DNA of 46,784 nt from Candidatus Accumulibacter necessarius (GCA_017302435.1 JAFLDL010000038.1:1-46784), one strand, 5' to 3'; positions 27,465 through 38,357 are shown, counted from the stretch's first letter. The notes: a model not told the origin generated them from the letters alone. A program made the numbers and translations.

Positions 27465-30400
27465 ATGTCCAAAGCGCTGACGGCGATCTGGCCGGGCAAG
27501 CCATATCCCCTGGGCGCCACCTGGGACGGTGAAGGGGTCAATTTCGCGCTGTTCGCAGAGCACGCGGACAAGGTCGAATTGTGCCTGTTCGACGGCAGCG
27601 GCCGACAGGAACAGCAGCGCATCGAGCTGGGCGAGCAAACCGACCAGGTCTGGCATGCGTATCTGCCCGAAGTGCGTCCGGGCCAATTGTACGGCTACCG
27701 GGTCCATGGTCCCTATCGACCGGAGGAGGGACACCGGTTCAATCCGCACAAGCTGCTGCTGGATCCCTACGCCAAAGCGATTGTCGGCGCCGTCGATTGG
27801 AGCGATGCCCAGTTCGGTTACCGTATAGGCAGCCCCCGGGAGGATTTGAGCTTCAGCCGCCGCGACAGCGCGCCCGGCATGTTCAAGTGCCAGGTGGTCG
27901 ATCCCGGTTTCGATTGGGCCGGGGACCGCCCGCCCAATGTTCCCTGGCATCAGACCGTCATATATGAGCTGCACGTCAAGGGCTTCACCCGCCTGCACCC
28001 GCATATTCCGCCCGAAATGCGCGGCACCTATGCCGGGCTGAGTACGCCGCCGGTCATCGACCACCTCAAGCGCCTGGGCGTGACCGCGGTGGAGTTCCTG
28101 CCAATACAGACTTTCGTCGACGACCGTCATCTGCTCGACCGAGGACTGAAAAACTACTGGGGCTACAATTCCATCGGCTACTTCGCCCCCGATCCGCGCT
28201 ATTCGGCCAGCGGTCGTCTCGACGAATTCAAGCACCTAGTCAGGACCCTGCACGCCGCCGGTATCGAGGTCATCATGGATGTGGTCTACAACCACACCGC
28301 CGAGGGCAACCATCTGGGGCCGACGCTGTGTTTCCGGGGCATTGACAACGCCGCCTATTATCGGCTGGTGGCGGACGCTCCCCGCTACTACATGGACTAC
28401 ACCGGCTGCGGCAATACCTTGAATATGATGCATCCCCGGGTATTGCAACTGATCATGGACAGCCTGCGATACTGGGTCATCGAGATGCACGTCGATGGTT
28501 TTCGCTTCGATCTGGCAGCCGCCCTGGCCAGGGAGCTGCACGAAGTGGATCAGCTCGGCGCCTTCATGGACATCATTCACCAGGACCCGGTGCTGTCGCA
28601 GGTGAAGCTGATTGCCGAGCCCTGGGACCTGGGGGACGGCGGCTATCAGGTGGGCAACTTTCCGGTCGGCTGGACCGAGTGGAATGGCAAGTATCGAGAC
28701 GTCGTGCGCGATTACTGGCGCGGCGAGGGGGGCCTGATGGGCCAACTGGCCTACCGTCTCACCGGTTCCAGCGATCTGTACCAGCACAGTGGCCGCCGAC
28801 CCTACGCCAGCATCAATTTCATCACCGCGCATGATGGCTTTACGCTCTACGATCTGGTCAGCCATAACGACAAGCACAATGCGGCCAATGGCGAAGACAA
28901 CCGCGATGGCGACGCGCACAACCGCAGCTGGAACTGCGGCGCCGAGGGCGAGACCACTGACCCCGAGGTGCTGCGGCTGAGACGGCGACAGCAACGCAAT
29001 CTGCTGGCGACGCTGCTGCTCTCGCAGGGCGTGCCGATGCTGCTGGCGGGCGACGAAATGGGACGCACCCAGCGCGGCAACAACAACGCCTATTGTCAGG
29101 ACAACGAACTGAGCTGGGTGAATTGGGATCTGGCCTCGACGTCGGACAACCAGGATCTCTTCGAATTCACCCGTCGCCTGGTCGAGTTGCGCAAGAAGCA
29201 TCCGGCGCTACGGCGGCGGCACTTCTTTCAGGGGCAGCGCATCCGCGGCGCAGGCGTCAGGGACATCATCTGGCTGCATCCGGACGCAGGCGAGATCAGT
29301 GATCAAGACTGGGATCACCATCATGCCCGCTGCTTCGGCCTGTACCTGGTCGGCGAGGCTCTGGAAGAGCAGGATGAACGCGGCCAATGGGCCAGGGACG
29401 ACGATTTCCTGCTGCTGCTGAATGGCCATCACGAGGCGATTCGCTTCACACTGCCGTGGAAGGGGGATTGCGAACTGGTGCTGGATACCGCCCTGGCCGA
29501 AGGCGGCAAGCTGCGGCAGGTCAGCGACCAGTCTTATGGCTTGGCGGGCCGTTCGCTGGCGCTGCTGACCCAGCGGCGCCAGGCGGGCCGGGTAGCGGAG
29601 CCGCTACTGCGCCGGCGCTATTTCATGCCCTTCGGTGCGCAAGTGCTGGAAGGTGGACGGGTCCGCTTTCGCCTGTGGGCGCCAGCGGCCGAACGGGTAG
29701 ACGTGTCGCTGCAAAAAGCGGGGGGTCACACCATCCTCCTGCCGATGGAATCCAGGGAAGCGGGCTGGTACGAATTGACCAGCGACCTGGCGACGGTGAA
29801 CGATCTCTATCGCTATCGGATCGATGGCTTTGGCGAAGTCCCCGATCCAGCCTCCCGTTACAATCCCCAGGGCGTACATGGCCCCAGTCAGGTCATCGAG
29901 CCGGGTCAGTTCGCCTGGAACGACCGCAGTTGGCGGGGCCGGCCCTGGGAGGAAGCGATCATCTATCAGTTGCATGTCGGCGCTTTTACTCCGCAGGGTA
30001 CCTTCGCGGCGGTCAGGGAACGACTGGATTACCTGGTGGAACTGGGCGTCACCGCGATTCAACTGCTGCCGGTCGGTGCCTTTGCCGGGGCGCATAACTG
30101 GGGTTACGACGGCGTGCTGCCATTTGCCCCCGCGGCCAGCTATGGCCATCCGGACGAGCTGAAAGATCTGGTCCAGACCGCCCACCGCAAGGGACTGATG
30201 GTCCTGCTTGATGTCGCCTGTCACTACTTCGGGCCCGAGGGCAATTACCTTTCGGGTTACGCGCCGGCGTTCTTCGCCCGTCGCGCGACTGATCTCGCCG
30301 GCAGGAGCATCGACCTCACGTTGGCAGTCGCAAGCGAGTTCTTCATCCACAATGCGCTGTACTGGTTGGAGGAGTTCCATCTCGATGGCCTGCGCCTGAA

Positions 30401-31394
30401 TGCGGCACTGCTGCAGGAAGATGCGGGTGAGCTCGATCTGCTGGAAGCGCTCGCCGACGCTGTCCGTGAAGGGCCGGGCAAACACCGCCATTGCCACTTG
30501 CTACTGGGTCATGATCAGCGGGCTGCCCGCTATCTCCACTGGAATGATCACAGTGCTCCGCGCCGCTATGAAGCCGTGTGGAATGACGGCGCCCAGCAGG
30601 CCATGCAGGAATTGTTGACCGCCGCACCGGCCGGCGCGGTCGATACCGCCCGGCCGCTCGACCAGCTCGGCGCCTGCCTGAGCAGGGGGTTTGCCGGCAG
30701 CGGGTCAGATCGCCTGCTGCCCACCGCTTACGTGACCTTCCTGCAGGACTATGCGCGTATCGGCGACCGCGCACGCGGCGAACGTCTCCACCAGTTGACT
30801 TCACCACGGCCACTTGGTGCCATGATCGCGACCTCACTGTTGGCGCCCATGCCGCCGGCGCTGTTCATGGGTGAAGAGTTCGCCGCCGCCCAGCCGTTCC
30901 TTTATTTCTGCGACTTCAACCCAGACCTGGTGAAGAACATTGCGATCAACCGGCGCCAGTCCTTTGCTCATCAGCAGGGGTTTCGCACGACCAGGACGCG
31001 GGCACGCATTCCAGACCCCACTGAGCCGGCCACTTTTCAGCGCTGCAAGCTGGACTGGACGAGCGTTAGCCGGTCACCGCATGCTGACTGGCTGAGCTTT
31101 TACCGCCGCCTGCTGGCCGTTCGCCGCCGGGAAATCTGTCCCCGGTTGGCTGGCATGCATGAGGAAGCCGTTCGGTATACCCTGGTCGGAGGGCGAGGCT
31201 TATCGATCCGGTGGACGCTGGGCGACGACTCAGTACTGACCCTGTTGGCAAACTACAGCGGGGTTCCGCTGGAGGGACTGCAACGGCCGGTCGGTGCAGT
31301 CCTCTGGGCCGAGCCAGGCGAAGCCGATCACGCGCTGACGCAAGGACGGCTGCTGCCATGGTCGGTAGTGTGGTTGCTGCGGGGTGCCGCTTGA
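27465..31394 (+). CDS. glgX: Glycogen debranching enzyme GlgX fused to an inactive TreZ-like domain
   Basis: 1309 residues, about twice the usual GlgX. Residues 1-~710 are isoamylase-type GlgX: an N-terminal beta domain ([20 protein letters not shown]) and a GH13 barrel with nucleophile D349 (GFRFDLA), acid/base E385 (IAEPWD) and D457 (TAHDGF). Residues ~715-1309 match malto-oligosyltrehalose trehalohydrolase (TreZ) throughout ([46 protein letters not shown]). In this half the three catalytic positions are N979 (DGLRLNA), H1016 (LLLGHDQ) and A1097 (LQDYARIG) instead of Asp, Glu and Asp. The N-terminal half should debranch glycogen; the C-terminal half probably binds glucan. ATG 27465 is chosen by family start; the frame is open further upstream. 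Confidence 0.92.
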   Translation: MSKALTAIWPGKPYPLGATWDGEGVNFALFAEHADKVELCLFDGSGRQEQQRIELGEQTDQVWHAYLPEVRPGQLYGYRVHGPYRPEEGHRFNPHKLLLDPYAKAIVGAVDWSDAQFGYRIGSPREDLSFSRRDSAPGMFKCQVVDPGFDWAGDRPPNVPWHQTVIYELHVKGFTRLHPHIPPEMRGTYAGLSTPPVIDHLKRLGVTAVEFLPIQTFVDDRHLLDRGLKNYWGYNSIGYFAPDPRYSASGRLDEFKHLVRTLHAAGIEVIMDVVYNHTAEGNHLGPTLCFRGIDNAAYYRLVADAPRYYMDYTGCGNTLNMMHPRVLQLIMDSLRYWVIEMHVDGFRFDLAAALARELHEVDQLGAFMDIIHQDPVLSQVKLIAEPWDLGDGGYQVGNFPVGWTEWNGKYRDVVRDYWRGEGGLMGQLAYRLTGSSDLYQHSGRRPYASINFITAHDGFTLYDLVSHNDKHNAANGEDNRDGDAHNRSWNCGAEGETTDPEVLRLRRRQQRNLLATLLLSQGVPMLLAGDEMGRTQRGNNNAYCQDNELSWVNWDLASTSDNQDLFEFTRRLVELRKKHPALRRRHFFQGQRIRGAGVRDIIWLHPDAGEISDQDWDHHHARCFGLYLVGEALEEQDERGQWARDDDFLLLLNGHHEAIRFTLPWKGDCELVLDTALAEGGKLRQVSDQSYGLAGRSLALLTQRRQAGRVAEPLLRRRYFMPFGAQVLEGGRVRFRLWAPAAERVDVSLQKAGGHTILLPMESREAGWYELTSDLATVNDLYRYRIDGFGEVPDPASRYNPQGVHGPSQVIEPGQFAWNDRSWRGRPWEEAIIYQLHVGAFTPQGTFAAVRERLDYLVELGVTAIQLLPVGAFAGAHNWGYDGVLPFAPAASYGHPDELKDLVQTAHRKGLMVLLDVACHYFGPEGNYLSGYAPAFFARRATDLAGRSIDLTLAVASEFFIHNALYWLEEFHLDGLRLNAALLQEDAGELDLLEALADAVREGPGKHRHCHLLLGHDQRAARYLHWNDHSAPRRYEAVWNDGAQQAMQELLTAAPAGAVDTARPLDQLGACLSRGFAGSGSDRLLPTAYVTFLQDYARIGDRARGERLHQLTSPRPLGAMIATSLLAPMPPALFMGEEFAAAQPFLYFCDFNPDLVKNIAINRRQSFAHQQGFRTTRTRARIPDPTEPATFQRCKLDWTSVSRSPHADWLSFYRRLLAVRRREICPRLAGMHEEAVRYTLVGGRGLSIRWTLGDDSVLTLLANYSGVPLEGLQRPVGAVLWAEPGEADHALTQGRLLPWSVVWLLRGAA

Positions 31395-31473
31395 TGCCAG
31401 TCACAATAGTTCATGCCGTTGACGTCGTACCGATGTCACAACCGATTGACCCTGACCGAGGGAAGGAAGAATC

Positions 31474-33645
31474 ATGAGAGAAGCGAAGTTGAATGACGAA
31501 CTGATCCGAATCGCCGAGGCTCGCCACCACGATCCGTTTGCGGTGCTGGGAAGGCATCCTTGCGCTGGAGGAGTCCTGGTGCGGGCTTACATCCCGCACG
31601 CGACGGAAGTTTCCATCGTCGAAGGCAATTTGCCGCTGGAACGTATTCCGGATTCCGACTTTTTCGAGTGGCAGGGTTCCGGCAAGAACCTTCCGGAACA
31701 CTATCGCCTGATCTGGCGTGATACCTGGCATCACGACCATATTGCCCACGATCCTTATAGCTACCTGCCGCAGATAGCGGATTTCGATCTGCACCTGCTC
31801 GGCGAAGGCAGACATAGCCACGCCTATAATTTCCTGGGGGCAAACGAACATGAGATTGACGGCGTCGCTGGCATCCTGTTTGCCGTCTGGGCACCCAACG
31901 CCGAGCGTGTGAGCGTCCTGGGGGACTTCAACCACTGGGACGGTCGTCGCCACCCGATGCGCGTGCGTCCGGGGAGCGGCGTATGGGAGCTGTTCCTTCC
32001 CGACATCGCCCCCGGCATCCTCTATCGCTTCGAGATCAGGAACCGGAACAGCGGCGAGGTGCTTACCAAATCAGATCCCTACGGCCGACGCTTCGAGATG
32101 CGGCCGGGAAATGCATCGATTGTCGCTCCGCGCTCGACCTACGTCTGGCAGGACACCGCCTGGATGGAGCGGCGCGCCGCAGCTGACTGGCAGCATGCGC
32201 CGATGTCCACCTATGAGGTCCATCTCGGCTCCTGGCAGCGTGGGTACGAAGGGGAATTTCTCAACTACCGCGAGCTGGCCAGACAACTGGTCGAGTATGT
32301 AACCCGGATGGGCTTCACGCATATTGAACTCCTGCCGATCACCGAGCATCCGTTCGATCAGTCGTGGGGCTACCAGGTCACCGGCTATTTCGCACCGACC
32401 AGCCGTTTTGGCACACCGGACGACTTTCGCTATTTCGTGGATCTCTGCCACCAGAACGATATTGGCGTGCTGCTTGACTGGGTTCCCGCCCATTTCCCCA
32501 AGGATGCCCATGCGCTGGCGCGGTTCGACGGCACGGCGCTCTACGAGCATGAGGATCCACGCAAGGGCGAACATTTGGACTGGTCGACGCTGATCTTCAA
32601 TTTCGGCCGCAACGAGGTAAAGAACTTCCTGATTTCCAGCGCCGTTTATTGGCTTGACGAGTTCCACATCGACGGCTTGCGGGTCGACGCCGTCGCTTCC
32701 ATGCTCTATCTCGACTATTCGCGCACCGAATGGGTACCCAACCAATACGGCGGCCGGGAAAACATCGAAGCGATCGAGTTCCTGCGCCAACTAAACGCCA
32801 CAACCCACACCGAGGCGCCCGGCACGTTGGTCATCGCCGAGGAATCGACATCCTGGCCACAGGTGACGCGCCCGACCTACATTGGCGGACTGGGTTTCGA
32901 CATCAAGTGGAATATGGGCTGGATGAACGATACCCTGCGCTACATGGGACAGGAACCGATCTACCGCCAGTACCATCATGACCTGCTCACCTTCAGCATG
33001 CTCTATGCGTTTTCAGAGAACTTCATGCTGCCTTTCTCGCACGACGAAGTGGTGCATGGCAAGGGCTCGATGATCAACCGCATGCCTGGAGACGAATGGC
33101 AGCGTTTCGCCAATCTCCGACTGCTCTACACCTACATGTTCACTCATCCGGGGAAGAAGCTCCTGTTCATGGGCACCGAGTTCGGTCAGGGTCTCGAGTG
33201 GAACAGCGCGGGGGTCCTCGACTGGTATGTCCTCGACTTTCCTTTGCATGCCGGGATGCAAACCCTGGTCAAGGATCTCAATCACCTGTATCGCGGCTCG
33301 TCCGCCCTGCATGGCAACGAGTTCGACTGGCAGGGATTCGAGTGGATCGATTGCCACGATTCCCAGCAGTCGATCCTGAGCTTTGTCCGCAAGACCGACG
33401 ACGAATTCGTGGTGGTGATCATCAACTTCACCCCCGTGCCGCGCATGGATTACCGCATTGGCGTGCCGCAACCGGGCAGCTATCGAGAGATCCTCAACTC
33501 GGATTCGCATTTCTACGGCGGTGGCGACGTGGGCAATGGCGATGGCCCGCTTGTCGCCGAGGAAATACCCTGGATGAACCGCCCGTATTCATTGTCCGTT
33601 ACGGTGCCGCCGCTTGCCGGCCTTGTCCTGGCGCTGCGGGGCTGA
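31474..33645 (+). CDS. glgB: 1,4-alpha-glucan branching enzyme
   Basis: 723 residues, normal for bacterial GlgB. Two N-terminal beta domains ([30 protein letters not shown]) precede the GH13 barrel with nucleophile D405 (DGLRVDAV), acid/base E456 (VIAEEST) and the transition-state Asp in [12 protein letters not shown], then a C-terminal beta domain. It makes alpha-1,6 branches in glycogen. A strong ribosome binding site (GGAAGGAA) precedes the ATG, 79 bases after the GlgX fusion, so synthesis and debranching genes are probably one operon. Confidence 0.97.
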   Translation: MREAKLNDELIRIAEARHHDPFAVLGRHPCAGGVLVRAYIPHATEVSIVEGNLPLERIPDSDFFEWQGSGKNLPEHYRLIWRDTWHHDHIAHDPYSYLPQIADFDLHLLGEGRHSHAYNFLGANEHEIDGVAGILFAVWAPNAERVSVLGDFNHWDGRRHPMRVRPGSGVWELFLPDIAPGILYRFEIRNRNSGEVLTKSDPYGRRFEMRPGNASIVAPRSTYVWQDTAWMERRAAADWQHAPMSTYEVHLGSWQRGYEGEFLNYRELARQLVEYVTRMGFTHIELLPITEHPFDQSWGYQVTGYFAPTSRFGTPDDFRYFVDLCHQNDIGVLLDWVPAHFPKDAHALARFDGTALYEHEDPRKGEHLDWSTLIFNFGRNEVKNFLISSAVYWLDEFHIDGLRVDAVASMLYLDYSRTEWVPNQYGGRENIEAIEFLRQLNATTHTEAPGTLVIAEESTSWPQVTRPTYIGGLGFDIKWNMGWMNDTLRYMGQEPIYRQYHHDLLTFSMLYAFSENFMLPFSHDEVVHGKGSMINRMPGDEWQRFANLRLLYTYMFTHPGKKLLFMGTEFGQGLEWNSAGVLDWYVLDFPLHAGMQTLVKDLNHLYRGSSALHGNEFDWQGFEWIDCHDSQQSILSFVRKTDDEFVVVIINFTPVPRMDYRIGVPQPGSYREILNSDSHFYGGGDVGNGDGPLVAEEIPWMNRPYSLSVTVPPLAGLVLALRG

Positions 33646-33904
33646 CACCGCACGCAGACTGCCGCGAACGCGCTTTCGGACCAGGCGCAGGTGCCTGGTT
33701 CCGGGAGCTGCATGCGCGACGACTTGACCATGGAGGGCCATGATTGTTCGTGATGTGATGCCATCGCCGGCGGGTACCACCAGCCATGGCGGTGGCTTCA
33801 CTTTTCGACCTATCGCTTGCAGCGACGCAATCGCCGTGCAACCGGCAACTTCGGATGAGATGCTGCGAAGACGGTGAAACCATTGGGCGGCTATCGTGCC
33901 TTGG
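33646..33904. other. Spacer after glgB
   Basis: No gene recognised. ACCAGGC/GCCTGGT (about 33680-33700) forms a 7-bp hairpin after glgB but without a T-tract, so its role as terminator is doubtful. Confidence 0.4.
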
Positions 33905-34158
33905 CGCCGCCCCTGCAATTCGGCTCCTTGCCGGCAAACGGGGCCTGCTTCAAATGCCCCTTTAGTGGAGAGATCACCATCCCGGTGCCTGACGACCCCC
34001 GCTGTCACCCATTTTCGTTGCCCGGAGCCACGCATGGCCGATCCCCTTGGCGTCAAAGCTGTCGCCAAACTCCCCGTCCTCGACTACGATCAGGTCCGGA
34101 ATGAACTCCGGACCGGCGACATCGTCTTCTGCTCGGGCACGTACTTCTTCTCGAAGAC
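33905..34158 (+). repeat. Left copy of a segment duplicated at 38092-38357
   Basis: From the ATG at 34034 to 34158 the two copies match base for base except a few substitutions, without gaps. Upstream of the ATG the similarity is weaker but continues to about 33905 (shared CCTGACGACC, GCTGTCACCCATTTTCGTTG). The match ends exactly at CGAAGAC. Confidence 0.8.
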
Positions 34159-34180
34159 AGGTTTGGGCAATACGCAATGA
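34034..34180 (+). pseudogene. Truncated copy of the YiiX-type peptidase gene
   Basis: It encodes MADPLGVKAVAKLPVLDYDQ and on to TYFFSKT, identical to the gene at 38233 except one Glu to Gln change, then breaks into GLGNTQ and a stop. The catalytic His and Cys regions are absent. The break at 34158 is the left boundary of the sulfur cassette. Confidence 0.85.
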
Positions 34181-34247
34181 TTTCGCGATCACGCGGCAAC
34201 TCACTCAGGCGCAGGCGCATTGCATCCAGGGGAATATGCGCCAAACC
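34160..34247 (-). pseudogene. Rhodanese domain fragment
   Basis: On the minus strand AHIPLDAMRLRLSELPRDRE followed by IIAYC is the middle of a rhodanese domain ending at the catalytic Cys of the active-site loop. The residues after Cys run into the duplicated peptidase fragment, and nothing upstream continues the gene. It is the cut end of a gene of the sulfur cassette (such domains also occur in ArsR-rhodanese regulators). Confidence 0.65.
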
Positions 34248-34388
34248 AAGAATGAACCCTCGCTTCAGCTCTCGCCGTCTACTGTTCTGCCGGCCTTGCT
34301 TCGCAGGCAGTGGAAGCCGCGTATGGGCTCCCGTAGAAAAGGCCTCGGAGCGTTTGCCAACAAGAGAATGCGTTCTCCGTGATGCACT

Positions 34389-36413
34389 TCATTGCTTGTT
34401 CTTGATGGCCTGCGTTTCGTTCACGATCGGAAGTTCCAGACGGGCAGCCCATTCGGTCCATCCGGCATCGTACCAGCGGACATTTGCATATCCCAGCAGG
34501 CGCTTCAATACAAAGTAGGTCTGGCTGGCCTGATGACCTGTACGGCAGTGCACGATGACCAGCGTATCTTTGGCGGGGATGATCTGGCTGTAGGCTGCGG
34601 CCAAGGCTGCGGTCGGCTTGAATGAAACGACTTTGTCGGGACCTGTCACCAGGTCCTCCGTGAACGGGCGGCTGATCGCGCCAGGAATATGGCCGGCACG
34701 GGCCTCGTCGGTCTTTTTGCCCGAATAGAAGTCCGCCGGACGGACGTCGATAACCACGACGCCCGGCTTGCCAAGTTGGGCGAGCACCATTTTGAAATCC
34801 ACGGTGAAGTCATCCGCTTTCTTGTCCACTGGGTATTTCGATTCGGTTACGACGGGCAACACCGCATCGGATGGCCGACTTTCCTGCGCCCATTTCGCGT
34901 ACCCGCCGTTCATAACTGCGTAATTCAGGTGCCCCAGCCGCTCAAACGCCATGGCGGCCAAAGTGGTGTCATATAGTTTGTCGCCGGAGACCAGAACGAT
35001 GCTGTCGGTGCCCTTCAACCCGAGCAGAGAGAGCTGGGCGGCGAGCATGGCGGGTGGCAGAAGCATGGAAGGTACGCCACCGATGTTGCCGCGAAAGCTC
35101 TCAAGATTGACGCTGAGGGAGCCCGGAATGTGTGCGGTGTTGTATTCCGGCTGCGGGCGCAGATCGATGATCTTGAGACCGGGGGTGCCAATCATCGACG
35201 CCAGCGAATGGGTCTCGACGGCCCGAGGCATGGCGACATGAACCGGCGCTGTGGCGACGTCGGACTTGGAAATGGCAGGCCCGGTGAAGAAGGCTCGCCA
35301 AGCGTTGACCCGCGCGGCGTCGGCCATTGACAACGGTTCAGTCCGTAACGAGACAGGCTTGAGGCAACGATCCTGGAAGCCCCGCAGGCCATCCGTCAGC
35401 AGGTAGACGTTATCGAAACCCTGGCGCTGGAGCGAGTCTCGTGCCTGGGCGGGATGTGTCATCCCGTTGGAATAGAGCACGATCAGACCCCTGTTCTTTT
35501 GGAGTTTAAGCGTTTCCGCCAATTCGGCGAGTGGCACGTTGATGGCTCCGCGAATGTGGAATACCTTGAATTCTGCTGCTGGCCGCACGTCAACGATCAC
35601 CAGATCCGGCTCGCCGGCCATCAGGCGGTCGGCGATGTCTTCGGGCTCAATATGGTCCTGCCCCTTCTCGATCCGTCCCATCAGAGTTTTCTCGACGACG
35701 GGGGGTACGATGGACGCGGCTTTCTCACCCGCCTCGGAGGGGGCAGGGCTTAGTACGAACAAACCACCCGCCAAAACTACGAGGGCCAGGCTGAAAGCCT
35801 TTAGAAACGGCGACCCCCTGTACGGTGCGCGGCCCGTACGCACCTTTTCGACCCACTCGACCAGCCAGAAGGCAGCCACGGCCATCAGGGTGAATGCGAG
35901 GATGAACCCGTTGCGCGACATACCCACGGAGGTGTAGGCCATCAACGTCCCTTGATCCCCTGCCGTGTAGAGCACCTGGATTACGGAGAAGAACTCGTTG
36001 AACAGGATGCTGCCGCCCACGACGCCAAGCAGGAATACAAGCGCGTCGATCCGGCCGGCAGCCAGTCCGACCGCTGCCGTGCCTGGGCACCAGCCGCCCA
36101 TGACAAATCCGACGCCGAACAGTAGCCCGCCAACGATCTGGGCACCGTAGATGGTGGGCATGAGGAAGATCTGATCAAGCTGGATCCAACCGAAACCCAC
36201 CAAATACGACAATCCCAGCATCGCAGTGATGAGCGCGGAGAACATCACCTTCACTACAGCCATGTCGGTGAAGTAGAAGACGCCGGCCAAGCGGCGCGAA
36301 CTGCTGAATCCGGCCCGCTCGAGTGTGAAGCCAAAACCACAACCGAGCAACAGGGCCAGGAAAAAGGCTCGGGAAGTGCCCAGCGCATCGAGGCTATAGA
36401 GGGTGTCAATCAT
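34389..36413 (-). CDS. YeeE/TsuA-type transporter half fused to three rhodanese domains
   Basis: 674 residues. Residues 1-~225 form six to seven membrane helices of the YeeE/YedE family with conserved cysteines C25 (LLGCGFGFTLERAGF) and C109 (GGWCPGTAAVGLAAGR). Three rhodanese domains follow: ~255-350, ~398-510 and ~535-662. Only the third has the catalytic loop (HCRTGHQA, C623); the first has Ser at that place (LYSNGMTHP, S315) and the second also Ser (LVSGDKLYD, S476). TsuA transports thiosulfate; the fused rhodanese would accept its sulfane sulfur. The start overlaps the preceding YeeE gene by eight bases. Confidence 0.88.
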   Translation of the reverse strand: MIDTLYSLDALGTSRAFFLALLLGCGFGFTLERAGFSSSRRLAGVFYFTDMAVVKVMFSALITAMLGLSYLVGFGWIQLDQIFLMPTIYGAQIVGGLLFGVGFVMGGWCPGTAAVGLAAGRIDALVFLLGVVGGSILFNEFFSVIQVLYTAGDQGTLMAYTSVGMSRNGFILAFTLMAVAAFWLVEWVEKVRTGRAPYRGSPFLKAFSLALVVLAGGLFVLSPAPSEAGEKAASIVPPVVEKTLMGRIEKGQDHIEPEDIADRLMAGEPDLVIVDVRPAAEFKVFHIRGAINVPLAELAETLKLQKNRGLIVLYSNGMTHPAQARDSLQRQGFDNVYLLTDGLRGFQDRCLKPVSLRTEPLSMADAARVNAWRAFFTGPAISKSDVATAPVHVAMPRAVETHSLASMIGTPGLKIIDLRPQPEYNTAHIPGSLSVNLESFRGNIGGVPSMLLPPAMLAAQLSLLGLKGTDSIVLVSGDKLYDTTLAAMAFERLGHLNYAVMNGGYAKWAQESRPSDAVLPVVTESKYPVDKKADDFTVDFKMVLAQLGKPGVVVIDVRPADFYSGKKTDEARAGHIPGAISRPFTEDLVTGPDKVVSFKPTAALAAAYSQIIPAKDTLVIVHCRTGHQASQTYFVLKRLLGYANVRWYDAGWTEWAARLELPIVNETQAIKNKQ

Positions 36414-36939
36414 GCCATTGCTTCCTTACAAACCAAGCCGCTGCGTAGCCGCTGGCAAAAAGACAAACCAGAAACACGAAACTACCGGAGAGGAGCAGCG
36501 CGCCGCCACTCAGTGCCTGACCAGAGGTGCAACCCTGGGCCAAGCGGCTGGCGAAGCCTACGAGCACGCCGCCCGCAAGGGCGTACCCGAGTCGCCGACC
36601 CACGGATGTAGTGGCGCCGCGTTCAACCTGAATGCGTGCTCGGTTCGCCAAAAGTGCCGAGAAAAGCCCTCCGACAAGGGTACCCACAAACATGAAGACG
36701 AGGTAATAGTGCAGCGGATTCGCCCCCCATTTTCCAAAATACTCGCTGCTCAGCGTGTGAGAGGGCGCGACACTCATGGAGAGCGCGGCACCGACGCGTG
36801 CAATGCCGCCCGAAGCGCCCAGCCCGGCGCCAAGAATTGCGTATGAGGCCAAGAGCACCAGCCCAAGCAGAACCCCCACAAGATAGGGATTCCCGTAGGG
36901 TTCAGGCTCGACGTGATGATGGTCGGTTCCGGGAGTCAT
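36406..36939 (-). CDS. YeeE/YedE-type transporter, N-terminal half
   Basis: 177 residues with about four membrane helices. It carries the motif RLAQGCTSGQALSGGALLLS (C136), which is the N-repeat counterpart of GGWCPGTA in the next gene. Together the two proteins make the full pseudosymmetric transporter that is a single polypeptide in TsuA. It starts two bases after the rhodanese-fold gene. A His-rich N-terminus (DHHHVEPEP) precedes helix 1. Confidence 0.85.
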   Translation of the reverse strand: MTPGTDHHHVEPEPYGNPYLVGVLLGLVLLASYAILGAGLGASGGIARVGAALSMSVAPSHTLSSEYFGKWGANPLHYYLVFMFVGTLVGGLFSALLANRARIQVERGATTSVGRRLGYALAGGVLVGFASRLAQGCTSGQALSGGALLLSGSFVFLVCLFASGYAAAWFVRKQWHD

Positions 36940-36941
36940 GA

Positions 36942-37493
36942 TCAGCAGCCAGCGCTTTTCTTCGTCGATGTTCCACGGGCGGCCGGCGCCGGTGCTGCCG
37001 GTGCTGCCGGGCTCGCCATAGACGTTACGGGAACAGCGGGTTTGATGGAGTTAACAGAAGCCGGAGCCACCGCAGGCAAGAGCGCCGCGGAATCGTTCCA
37101 ATAGGCTTCCATTCCGCCGTAGAGGACCCTGATCGACCGCCGAGTCTTCTGGGAGAGAATGCCGCCGACTGCCATCGCCAGTGAGCCGTCGCGGTCCACG
37201 ATTATCAAAGGAACTACGCCGTTGCGATAAACCGGGTTGGCGATTACATCCTTGATGGTCGCATTGACCGAGCCCGGCAGGCTTAAGTCCGCATAGGAAG
37301 CCCGCGGGCGCACGTCCACTATCTCGAACGTGCCGGGAAGATCAATCATCATGAGTTTGAGTTCTGTTGCGGTAATGCGCTGCGGCAGTGTGACGGACTG
37401 CGCGGCGGACTCGGCCAGTGCCGCTGTTGTAACGATCGTTGCGACTATTAGTGTTGCCGCGCGCAGGCTGTTGGGAAGGGTCAGGTATTTCAT
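36942..37493 (-). CDS. Periplasmic rhodanese-fold protein with C-terminal cysteine
   Basis: 183 residues. A signal peptide (about 1-29, ending TTAALAESA) precedes a rhodanese fold: FEIVDVRPRASYADLSLPGS and LIIVDRDGSLAMAVGGIL, where the catalytic Cys is replaced by Asp/Arg. A 45-residue Ala/Pro/Ser linker leads to KKSAGC-stop. C183 is the only cysteine in the protein. By analogy with swinging-arm carriers it may hold sulfur on its tail and present it to the transporter; this is inference. ATG 37493 with AAAGGAG seven bases upstream is clear. First gene of the cassette. Confidence 0.85.
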   Translation of the reverse strand: MKYLTLPNSLRAATLIVATIVTTAALAESAAQSVTLPQRITATELKLMMIDLPGTFEIVDVRPRASYADLSLPGSVNATIKDVIANPVYRNGVVPLIIVDRDGSLAMAVGGILSQKTRRSIRVLYGGMEAYWNDSAALLPAVAPASVNSIKPAVPVTSMASPAAPAAPAPAARGTSTKKSAGC

Positions 37494-38091
37494 CGCCAAA
37501 CTCCTTTCGGCGCTGGATAAACGCTGGATAAATGCATGCTCCCGTTACTGGCCGCAGCTGATCGTCTTTACTCTTATAGCTTCAAACGCTCTCATCGTCT
37601 GTGCGCTACCGAACTGCATGCTTTCAGGACCTGTTGTTGCGCGAAATTCACAAAAGAGTAGATTCGTGTTAATTCGCGCCTCGATAAGGCCATTCGGCGG
37701 TGGGCGTGAACGGTTACCATTCATCTGGTGCCGCAACTGCGACAACGTAAAGTACATGCGGCGGCGCACCGGGCTCTGGTTGCCCAGCGGGCGGTGCTCG
37801 GCGATGCTGTGCCAGGGGTTGTCGGAGAGTCGCTTGAAAAGTGCATTTGCGCGGGGGAATCAAAGCTCTGACGCAGGATGCGCAGCTTGGCCACCGACAC
37901 GAGCGGTGAAAGCGCGTCGAGGCCACGCGGTGTTGCTCACGCGCCTGCGCATCGAAGCCCAGCGTGCGTTTGAGCCACGACACGAGGCCCGGCTCGCCAA
38001 TGGGCAAATCGGCATTATCCGGGTTGAGCTGAATCCCGCAGGGTCCCAGGCCAGCCACCGGCGCGAACAAGCCGTCGCATTGACGAGGTCC
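37494..38091. other. Spacer between the sulfur cassette and the peptidase gene
   Basis: Open frames up to about 130 codons exist on both strands, but none shows family features or a good ribosome binding site. The part near the cassette should hold its promoter; no boxes could be assigned with confidence. Confidence 0.4.
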
Positions 38092-38357
38092 ATCATACAA
38101 TTGGGATCATTGCCGTCAAACCCGGCACGCTTCAATCGCCCCTTTCGTGAAGAGACCGCCATGCCCGGAGCCAGAAGCTGCCGATGCCTGACGACCCGCG
38201 CTGTCACCCATTTTCGTTGACCGGAGCCAGGCATGGCCGATCCCCTTGGCGTCAAAGCTGTCGCCAAACTCCCCGTCCTCGACTACGATGAGGTCCGGAA
38301 TGAACTCCGGACCGGCGACATCGTCTTCTGCTCGGGCACGTACTTTTTCTCGAAGAC
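38092..38357 (+). repeat. Right copy of the duplicated segment
   Basis: It is the counterpart of 33905-34158 and includes the first 125 bases of the intact peptidase gene. Both copies are direct repeats about 4.2 kb apart. Confidence 0.8.

Noticed and set aside
37330-38220. 296-codon plus-strand frame
   Set aside because: It begins inside the rhodanese-fold gene on the other strand, has an irregular composition and runs through the duplicated non-coding segment.
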